From assembly GCA_031265595.1 (NCBI GenBank), contig JAISCM010000239.1, positions 1 to 11,338 on the forward strand: a DNA stretch of 11,338 nucleotides. Direction: 5' to 3'. The notes under the pieces were generated by a model that searched no databases, had not been told where the DNA came from, and worked only from the letters and a program-made list of their open reading frames with translations. This DNA is from Tannerellaceae bacterium. Its GTDB lineage: Bacteria > Bacteroidota > Bacteroidia > Bacteroidales > Tannerellaceae. Both the position numbers and the translations under genes were made by a program. Of the stretch, positions 5,933 to 11,338 are shown piece by piece. The stretch's first letter is position 1. Every line of letters begins with the position of its first letter.

Positions 5933-8900
5933 TGATGACATGCCTCACAGCTACGGGGCAAAGTAAAGTAACCATCCACGACGCCGGCGAATTAAGGTTT
6001 GAAGCACAAGATGCCCGCTTAAAAGCCGAAGCACAGGAAGCCCGCTTTAAGGCGGAAGCAGAAAGAGTGCAGTTTAAAGCCGAAGCGCAGGAAGCCCGCT
6101 TTAAAGCGGAAGCACAAAAAGCTCGCTCAAAAGCCGAAGCACAAGAAGCGCAACAGAAAGAAAAGGCCCGTGGCAAGGGAGCCCCAGAAGCTTTCATGAA
6201 GCTCAGCAGCGCCAACACCGCAGGCATGCAGTTACGATCCGACGGAACAACAACGTACGCCTTCACAGTAACATACTCGATGACGGGCGACAAACAAAAC
6301 AAAACGGTGTATACCTACACCAAGGGAAGGCTCACGCTATATGAACGGTCTTACTGGAATGGAGACGACTGGGTAAACTCCTATAAATCCGAATATGCGT
6401 ATGACGACTACGGATATCAAGTCTTAGACGCAAACTACTCCGGCGCAGATAACACGTGGCTCAAACAATACAAATATGTATATGCATATAACGACAAAGG
6501 GACTAAAATCTTAGACGAATACTATTACGGAAAAGACAATGAATGGGTTCCATCCCGCAAATATGCGTATGACAATTGGGGTAATATCTTGAACGAATAC
6601 TACACAGAAGAAGGGGCTCCGTTTACCAAAGACGTATATGCACGTGACGACTACGGGCATTATACCTTACGCGAAAGCTATACCGGAGTAGGCAATGAAT
6701 GGATGCCTGGTAAAAAAGAGGTATATAAATATGACAGCCATGGGAGTCAAACCTTATCCGAAAGCTATACCGGAGTAGGCAAAGAATGGATGCCTGATGA
6801 AAAAGCTGAGCGCATATATGACTATGATGCTAACGGGAATCCTCGAACCTTATTAAACGCATCCTATAAGGGAGAAGGGAGTGAATGGGCGCCTGTTGAA
6901 AAATACGTATATGAATATGACGCTAATGGTCAAACCTTATACGAACGCTATACCGGAGTAAATAATGAATGGATTAAACTTTCCAAAAGCGTAAGCAAAT
7001 ATGACGCTAACGGGGATCGAACCTTATACGAAGGCTATACCGGAATAGACAATGAATGGGTTGGACAATCCAAGACAACGAGCAATTTCAACAACAGAAT
7101 ACCTATCGCGGGTACACGTTATTCATGGAAAGATAATGGTTGGGTAATATCTTGGGAGGAAACATACGACAATGGAGAGAAGGCGGTTGACAGGAATAAA
7201 GTCTATGCGACAATTATTACCCACAACAATTACGATTCCGAAGGCGCTACCATCATATCCACATCTAAAGGAGCCGGCATAAACATTCCCTCTTACGGAA
7301 TCTTTTTCTACTCGTTCTATGATGGAAATTCTGAATATGAATTTACTTCCGATAATGATGGAAACCTGACAAGTATCAATGCCTACTATCTAATAGGAAC
7401 AGACAAAACCCTGGCATATAACTACGTGATTGGATACGAAAATAAACTCCCGATTTCTTTCGAACATAACGTAGGCAATGTGCCGAGCACTAAACTCGTG
7501 AGGCAGTATGATGTAAATGGGAACATAATCCTGGATGAGTGGCACCGATGGGATTACAATAAGAACCTCCTGGTGACAGATTACAAACAGGTCTCTGCCT
7601 ATGACGCCAAGGGACGCCAGACCTTGTATGAGTATTACCAAGGCAACGAAAGCGGAGACGGATGGATCAGTACCAATGAGAAGTATGTTTATGCCTATAA
7701 TGATGCCGGAACCGAGATATTGTATGAGCGTTATAACAACAGTAACGGAAGCGGAGATAATTGGATATATGACTACAAAAGAGTCAATGCTTATAATGAT
7801 GCCGGACGCCGTATCCTGTATGAGACTTACAACGGCAATGAAAACGGAGACGGATGGGCTTATCACCAAAAAGCGATCGATGACTATGATGAAGCCGGGC
7901 GACGGATATTGTATGTCTATTACTCTGGAAACGAAAGTAAAGATGCATGGATCCCTGGTAGCAAAGAGGAGTCTGCATTCGATTCTTCTGGAAACGAGAT
8001 ATTGTATGTACAATATACGTGGGATATCAATGCAGACGAATGGATCAAATCCTACAAACGGGAGAATGCATACGATGCCGCCGGACGCCAGACCTTGTAT
8101 GCATCTTATACGTGGGATGCAGGCGAAGCCGAATGGGCGATTAATTCAAAACGGGTGAATGCCTACGATGCCAACGGGAGGAGGCTATTGTATGAAGATC
8201 TCTATCTATCCAACAGCGGATTGGGAGGCTACAAAGAAGAATATGAATACGATGCCTACGGCACGGCTTCCTATATAGATTCTTATTGGGATACCGCCAA
8301 CGAGGCTTGGCGCGGGAACTCCAGAACGACCTATTACGAAAAAGGAAAGAATGGCAGCACGATCGTTGCCAACCACTATTGGTGGGAAGATGATCAATGG
8401 ATTATTAGTGGCTACACCCTCTACTATCCCGATGCCGAACAGGTAGCGCCCATCGAACTAAAGGACACCCAGATTGACGTGACCGAAAGTTACATGATCA
8501 ACTACACATTCAACCTCGAAAGCCTCCTTCCGAGCATAAGCGATGCGGTACTCGGAGAGGTAACTTATTCGATTGGAACGGTTACGAACGACTATTATAT
8601 ATTGGGAACTATAAACTATACTGAGGGCACAAGCCTGACACTTCCCATCTATGGCGCCGACGCCGGAACGGCCGCTATCCCCGTTACGATTGAGAGTGCA
8701 AACCTCGGCAGATTCCTGGCTATTATCCGGGTAACAACGTCTGGCACCCCTTATGTTTCAGTAAACGGCGTCAGCCTGAACTCTTCCGAAATAGGCTTGG
8801 CCGTTAATGGGACGTTCCAACTGGTCGCTACCGTTTCTCCTGCCGGCGCAGACAACCCGGGCGTAACCTGGTCTACATCCAATGCCGCCATAGCCACTGT

Positions 8901-9237
8901 GGCTAACGGCGTTGTAACCGCCATCGCTCCGGGAACGGCAACGATTACGGTAAGCACCGATGACGGCGGCTACACCGCTACCTGTACCGTAACCGTAACA
9001 AGCGGCACTGTGGGCGCCGAAGCGGTTTCGCAGGAAATAGTAGTATTCTTCAATGAATCAGTATTGACGATCGACAGCCCGGCCAGCGAAACAATTGCCG
9101 TATACGACTTCAACGGCCGCTTGCTCTTCACAGGCAAGAAGCCACAAGGGAAGACCGTATTCACGGTTGGCAACGCAGGCGGAAAGATTGTCATTGTAAA
9201 AGGCAGCTCCGGCTGGACAAAGAAAATTGTCCGGTGA
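5887..9237 (+). CDS. Secreted repeat protein with T9SS C-terminal sorting domain
   Basis: This 1116-residue protein is probably secreted and attached to the cell surface; I do not recognise a named family. Residues 1-25 are a signal peptide ending TATGQ. Residues 37-88 are charged Ala/Glu/Lys nonapeptide repeats, likely a helical stalk. Two repeat blocks follow, built on Tyr-x-Tyr-Asp-x-x-Gly, then Leu-Tyr-Glu-x-Tyr, then a Trp. Block A has Trp at 162, 191, 220, 272, 301, 334, 362 and 391. Block B has Trp at 593, 626, 657, 688, 719 and 750, the last four exactly 31 apart. A non-repetitive stretch (about 400-540) separates them. Residues about 955-1038 resemble a Big_2 bacterial Ig-like domain. 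The end (about 1045-1116), with VYDFNGRLLF and a final KKIVR, looks like a type A T9SS sorting domain. The repeats resemble YD repeats, but no Rhs core or toxin end is present. An adhesin or surface antigen is my inference. No clear Shine-Dalgarno precedes the ATG. Confidence 0.85.
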   Translation: MRKNITLPAVLLIGLLMTCLTATGQSKVTIHDAGELRFEAQDARLKAEAQEARFKAEAERVQFKAEAQEARFKAEAQKARSKAEAQEAQQKEKARGKGAPEAFMKLSSANTAGMQLRSDGTTTYAFTVTYSMTGDKQNKTVYTYTKGRLTLYERSYWNGDDWVNSYKSEYAYDDYGYQVLDANYSGADNTWLKQYKYVYAYNDKGTKILDEYYYGKDNEWVPSRKYAYDNWGNILNEYYTEEGAPFTKDVYARDDYGHYTLRESYTGVGNEWMPGKKEVYKYDSHGSQTLSESYTGVGKEWMPDEKAERIYDYDANGNPRTLLNASYKGEGSEWAPVEKYVYEYDANGQTLYERYTGVNNEWIKLSKSVSKYDANGDRTLYEGYTGIDNEWVGQSKTTSNFNNRIPIAGTRYSWKDNGWVISWEETYDNGEKAVDRNKVYATIITHNNYDSEGATIISTSKGAGINIPSYGIFFYSFYDGNSEYEFTSDNDGNLTSINAYYLIGTDKTLAYNYVIGYENKLPISFEHNVGNVPSTKLVRQYDVNGNIILDEWHRWDYNKNLLVTDYKQVSAYDAKGRQTLYEYYQGNESGDGWISTNEKYVYAYNDAGTEILYERYNNSNGSGDNWIYDYKRVNAYNDAGRRILYETYNGNENGDGWAYHQKAIDDYDEAGRRILYVYYSGNESKDAWIPGSKEESAFDSSGNEILYVQYTWDINADEWIKSYKRENAYDAAGRQTLYASYTWDAGEAEWAINSKRVNAYDANGRRLLYEDLYLSNSGLGGYKEEYEYDAYGTASYIDSYWDTANEAWRGNSRTTYYEKGKNGSTIVANHYWWEDDQWIISGYTLYYPDAEQVAPIELKDTQIDVTESYMINYTFNLESLLPSISDAVLGEVTYSIGTVTNDYYILGTINYTEGTSLTLPIYGADAGTAAIPVTIESANLGRFLAIIRVTTSGTPYVSVNGVSLNSSEIGLAVNGTFQLVATVSPAGADNPGVTWSTSNAAIATVANGVVTAIAPGTATITVSTDDGGYTATCTVTVTSGTVGAEAVSQEIVVFFNESVLTIDSPASETIAVYDFNGRLLFTGKKPQGKTVFTVGNAGGKIVIVKGSSGWTKKIVR
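6016..6150 (+). repeat. Five 27-bp in-frame tandem repeats (nonapeptide stalk)
   Basis: Five 27-bp units encode RLKAEAQEA, RFKAEAERV, QFKAEAQEA, RFKAEAQKA and RSKAEAQEA (residues 44-88), preceded by a partial unit at residues 37-43. The units differ mainly at synonymous positions, and the length is a multiple of three, so copy-number change would keep the reading frame. The pattern predicts a continuous amphipathic helix or coiled coil. Confidence 0.85.
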
Positions 9238-9248
9238 AAGGAAATCTC

Positions 9249-9281
9249 AAGGGTGAAACGACCACGTTTCACCCTTTTTTT
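9249..9281 (+). terminator. Intrinsic terminator of the secreted protein gene
   Basis: AAGGGTGAAACG (9249-9260) and CGTTTCACCCTT (9265-9276) form a perfect 12-bp stem with the 4-nt loop ACCA, running straight into a T tract that ends at 9281. It begins 12 nt after the TGA stop. It should separate the surface-protein transcript from the downstream genes. Confidence 0.92.
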
Positions 9282-9404
9282 CGCTTCTGGAAAGGCTTTG
9301 CAGGCCCGGTGAAAGGTGGAAGCAGTATATAAAAAACCGCCTGAGAGGGGATGGTACATGCTATAATTGCTACCTTATCTGAACGACATTTGGAATAAAA
9401 GTAG

Positions 9405-9412
9405 TAATTTTG
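9405..9412 (+). promoter_or_regulatory. Isolated TAnnTTTG element upstream of the hairpin cluster
   Basis: TAATTTTG matches the sigma-ABfr -7 element exactly. The nearest upstream TTTG (9389-9392) is only 12 bp away, too close for a normal -33 element, so promoter activity is uncertain. If active, it would transcribe the downstream hairpin cluster as a non-coding RNA or as a long leader for hpt. Confidence 0.3.
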
Positions 9413-9430
9413 CCGAAAGCTATGAGTGAT

Positions 9431-9498
9431 TTCAAAGTGCAAAAGAGCAGGATAATCTAATTTCAAAGAGCAAAATTTGCACGTTGAATTGCACTTTG
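9431..9498. repeat. Related direct and inverted copies of a CAAAGTGCAA motif
   Basis: CAAAGTGCAA (9433-9442) and its exact reverse complement TTGCACTTTG (9489-9498) flank 46 bp. Between them a near-direct copy, TTTCAAAGAGCAAAA, repeats the start of the left arm (TTTCAAAGTGCAAAA) with one change, followed by the small palindrome GCAAAATTTGC. The function is unknown. Confidence 0.6.
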
Positions 9499-9521
9499 GA
9501 AGAATAGTTGGTGAAGGATTA

Positions 9522-9700
9522 ATGCCGTAAGGCATGTAAGTTGGATAACCCCGGCACGCAGTCCGGGGTAAAAGAAGCTTCGTCCCCCCCTGTTCAACTC
9601 CGTAGTGAGTTGAACAGCTACGCAGTTCAGATACAGAGAGACTCTCCATACCCCGGGCTACGCGCCGGGGTTATCAAAATTTGACGCGCTACGGCGTCAA
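9522..9700. repeat. Hairpin cluster with different stems and a shared CGTAG-like loop
   Basis: Six hairpins lie within 180 bp: 9522-9535 (ATGCC/GGCAT), 9548-9569 (ACCCCGG/CCGGGGT), 9591-9616 (TGTTCAACTC/GAGTTGAACA, a perfect 10-bp stem), 9611-9629 (TGAAC/GTTCA, overlapping the previous one), 9650-9671 (ACCCCGG/CCGGGGT) and 9681-9700 (TTGACGC/GCGTCAA). The stems are unrelated except for the two ACCCCGG copies, which sit in opposite orientation. Read on one strand or the other, the loops carry CGTAG or a close variant (CGTAA, CGCAG). This resembles a cluster of REP-like mobile hairpins more than a single RNA fold; the family is not identified. Confidence 0.7.
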
Positions 9701-9732
9701 TTCAATAGTAAAAGAACCATAAATCATTTTCA

Positions 9733-9763
9733 TTGTAGATTCTTTAAAAAAGTGCTACCTTTG
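9733..9763 (+). promoter_or_regulatory. sigma-ABfr-type promoter of the hpt-adk-obgE operon
   Basis: TTG (9733-9735), a 20-bp spacer and TACCTTTG (9756-9763) match the Bacteroidetes consensus well. Transcription should start near 9768, leaving a leader of under 20 nt before the ATG at 9786, with only AGGG close to the start. Confidence 0.75.
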
Positions 9764-9785
9764 CGGTACTTAAATTATAAAGGGT

Positions 9786-10322
9786 ATGGAAAGGATTCGG
9801 CTAAAGGATAAAGAATTTGAATTGTATATTCCTGAGAAGGATATAAAGAATGCGATAGAAAAGGTAGCCATTCAGATAAAGAAAGATATTGAAGGAACGA
9901 ATCCATTGTTTGTGGGGATATTGAATGGCGCATTTATGTTTATTGCCGATATAATGCATTACCTGAATGGCCCCTACGAGCTTACGTTTGCCCGGTATGC
10001 TTCGTATCACGGAACAAGTACTACGGGAAATATAGTAGAGATCATGCCGGTGAAGTCGGACGTTAAAGGGCGTTGCATCATCTTATTGGAAGACATCATC
10101 GATACCGGTTTTACGATGAAACATATTATCCAAAAGCTGAAAGACGATGGGGCTTCTGATGTGAAGCTGGCTACGATGCTCTTTAAACCAAGCGCTTTGC
10201 AGCACGATGTGAAGCCGGACTATGTGGGGATGGAAATATCGAACGACTTTATTGTGGGATATGGATTGGATTATGATGAATTAGGCCGTGCATACCGGGA
10301 TATCTATATGATAGTGGAATAA
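9786..10322 (+). CDS. hpt: Hypoxanthine phosphoribosyltransferase (purine salvage)
   Basis: This cytoplasmic enzyme transfers the phosphoribosyl group of PRPP to hypoxanthine (and usually guanine), giving IMP or GMP. The 178-residue length is normal for the bacterial 6-oxopurine type. The PRPP-binding loop is LLEDIIDTGFT (100-110), with acidic pair Glu102-Asp103. The flexible loop SYHGTSTTGN lies at 73-82, the purine-contacting Lys134 is in FKP, and NDFIVGYGLDY (153-163) supplies the C-terminal base and metal contacts. The gene follows its own strong promoter and begins a likely operon with adk, 35 bp downstream, and obgE. Two stop codons in a row end it. I see nothing abnormal. Confidence 0.94.
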   Translation: MERIRLKDKEFELYIPEKDIKNAIEKVAIQIKKDIEGTNPLFVGILNGAFMFIADIMHYLNGPYELTFARYASYHGTSTTGNIVEIMPVKSDVKGRCIILLEDIIDTGFTMKHIIQKLKDDGASDVKLATMLFKPSALQHDVKPDYVGMEISNDFIVGYGLDYDELGRAYRDIYMIVE

Positions 10323-10357
10323 TAATAATATCCTGTTACTAATAAACCAAAGATGAT

Positions 10358-10930
10358 ATGTTGAATGTGGTGATTTTCGGCGCTCCGGGTTCGGGTAAAG
10401 GAACACAGAGCGATTTAATAAGTAAGGAGTTTGGGTTGGAACATATTTCGACAGGCGATGTGTTGCGTGCTGAAATAAAAGAAGGAACTGGGTTAGGGAA
10501 CATAGCCAATGAGTACATTGCAAAAGGACAACTCGTCCCGGATGAATTGATTATTGATATGCTTGCCAAGGTATTAGACAGTAAGGAGGGGTCGAATGGC
10601 GTTATTTTTGATGGCTTCCCCCGTACAATCCCACAGGCGGAAGCATTAAAGAAGATGCTGAACGAACGGGGTACAGACGTAACGCTGATGATAAACCTGC
10701 ATGTGGAAGAAGACGAACTGATCAATCGTTTGCTCGAACGGGGTAAAAGGTCGGGGCGTTCGGATGATAATATTGATACGATCAAATCCAGGCTAACGGT
10801 GTATCATTCGCAGACAGCCCCTTTAGCCGAGTACTATATCAAAGAAGGTAAACACCATACCATAAAAGGAATTGGTACGATAGAGGAAATATTTGGAAAA
10901 GTAAAAGAAAAAATTAATATACATATATAA
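10358..10930 (+). CDS. adk: Adenylate kinase (short-LID type)
   Basis: This cytoplasmic enzyme catalyses ATP + AMP to 2 ADP, keeping the adenylate energy pool balanced. Its 190 residues carry the P-loop GAPGSGKGT (8-16), the AMP-binding segment with STGDVLR (31-37), DGFPRT (85-90) and the arginines of the LID region, [10 protein letters not shown] (128-137). The LID is the short form without zinc-binding cysteines. It sits between hpt and obgE with gaps of 35 and 4 bp and no promoter or terminator visible, so the three are probably cotranscribed. The order hpt-adk-obgE is one I recall from other Bacteroidales genomes. Confidence 0.95.
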   Translation: MLNVVIFGAPGSGKGTQSDLISKEFGLEHISTGDVLRAEIKEGTGLGNIANEYIAKGQLVPDELIIDMLAKVLDSKEGSNGVIFDGFPRTIPQAEALKKMLNERGTDVTLMINLHVEEDELINRLLERGKRSGRSDDNIDTIKSRLTVYHSQTAPLAEYYIKEGKHHTIKGIGTIEEIFGKVKEKINIHI

Positions 10931-10934
10931 TAAG

Positions 10935-11338
10935 GTGGCTGAATCGAATTTTGTAGATTATGTAAAAATATACTGTCGCTCGGGAAAGGGTGGGAGAGGC
11001 TCCGCTCATTTCCGCCGGGAGAAGTATATACCCAAAGGCGGCCCCGATGGCGGCGATGGCGGCGATGGCGGAAGCGTTTACCTGAGAGGGAACCGAAACT
11101 ATTGGACATTGCTCCATCTGAAATTCGAACGGCATATCTTTGCAACGAGTGGCGGAGGCGGCAGCGCCAAACGCAGCTCGGGGAAAGACGGCGAAGACCG
11201 CATAATAGAAGTGCCCTGCGGAACGGTGGTGTTCGATGCGGATACAGGAGACTATATTTGCGATATAACGGAAGATAAGCAAGAGGTACTTTTATTAAAA
11301 GGAGGGCGCGGAGGACTGGGCAACTGGAACTTTAAAAC
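10935..11338 (+). CDS. obgE: GTPase ObgE/CgtA, N-terminal part (runs off right edge)
   Basis: From a GTG start 4 bp after the adk stop, the frame is open to the window edge (134 full codons). The protein begins (M)[19 protein letters not shown] and continues with glycine-rich segments such as [13 protein letters not shown] (35-47), then KGGRGGLGN near the end. These are the hallmarks of the Obg fold, which binds the ribosome and precedes the GTPase domain. ObgE is an essential GTPase in ribosome assembly and stress control. The G domain lies beyond the window. I chose GTG because it gives the full conserved N-terminus; no in-frame ATG lies nearby. Confidence 0.93.
   Translation, partial: MAESNFVDYVKIYCRSGKGGRGSAHFRREKYIPKGGPDGGDGGDGGSVYLRGNRNYWTLLHLKFERHIFATSGGGGSAKRSSGKDGEDRIIEVPCGTVVFDADTGDYICDITEDKQEVLLLKGGRGGLGNWNFK

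Larger units (their letters stand above)
9282..9732. other. Non-coding stretch with hairpins before the hpt promoter
   Basis: The first 120 bases hold nothing I can identify. They are followed by an isolated TAnnTTTG element, a pair of related repeats around 9431-9498, and a cluster of hairpins from 9522 to 9700. A minus-strand open frame across 9269-9649 runs through the terminator and hairpins and is not credible as a gene. Confidence 0.7.

Noticed and set aside
5751..6302. Minus-strand 183-codon frame
   Set aside because: It is the antisense of the signal peptide and 27-bp repeats. Its Ala/Ser/Cys repeats only mirror that DNA.
7390..8158. Long frames overlapping the surface protein gene on both strands
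   Set aside because: Their repeats mirror the Tyr/Trp repeats of the real gene. They have no independent start signals.
5887..9237. Rhs/YD-repeat polymorphic toxin
   Set aside because: No Rhs core motif or toxin C-terminus; the protein ends in an Ig-like domain and a T9SS-type sorting domain.
9422..9460. 12-codon open frame after the TAATTTTG element
   Set aside because: Too short, and it overlaps the direct/inverted repeat; no conservation can be seen.
9269..9649. Minus-strand 126-codon frame
   Set aside because: It runs antisense through hairpins and the terminator, with no domain or start context. Its composition follows the repeats.

Overview
The window looks like Bacteroidales DNA, probably a member with a type IX secretion system (T9SS), such as a Tannerella-, Porphyromonas- or Parabacteroides-like organism. 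The evidence is fourfold. Four promoters match the Bacteroidetes sigma-ABfr pattern (TTG, about 16-20 bp, TAnnTTTG). Starts lack clear Shine-Dalgarno sites. The hpt-adk-obgE order and the ObgE N-terminus are Bacteroidales-like. A large secreted protein ends in a T9SS-type C-terminal sorting domain. The species cannot be fixed from the sequence alone.

Layout: (1) positions 1-342, minus strand: the N-terminal part of a lipoprotein, running off the left edge. It is divergent from (2) 513-2261, a phosphoglucomutase/phosphomannomutase. (3) 2315-4974: a sigma-54-dependent response regulator followed 8 bp later by a membrane histidine kinase. (4) 4975-5886: a 912-bp non-coding region unusually rich in symmetry. 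It holds four 16-bp palindromes on an exact 22-bp period, a hairpin with two 33-nt G/C-rich arms, and a 176-bp segment bounded by a perfect 16-bp inverted repeat. A sigma-ABfr promoter lies inside that segment. (5) 5887-9237: a 1116-residue secreted protein made of a signal peptide, nonapeptide repeats, two blocks of Tyr/Asp/Gly/Trp repeats, a Big_2-like Ig domain and a T9SS sorting domain; a strong intrinsic terminator follows. (6) 9282-9785: a non-coding stretch with several hairpins whose stems differ but whose loops share a CGTAG-like core. (7) 9786-11338: hpt, adk and the start of obgE, apparently one housekeeping operon.

How it may work together: the most interesting unit is the secreted protein with its upstream region. 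The promoter inside the 16-bp inverted repeats currently points away from the gene. Inverting the segment would aim it at the gene, which is the architecture of the known phase-variable promoters (invertons) of Bacteroidales. I therefore propose that the protein is an ON/OFF surface antigen or adhesin, shown here in the OFF state. No recombinase is encoded in the window, so it would have to act in trans. The two-component pair has no recognisable sigma-54 target here; its link to the secreted protein rests only on proximity.
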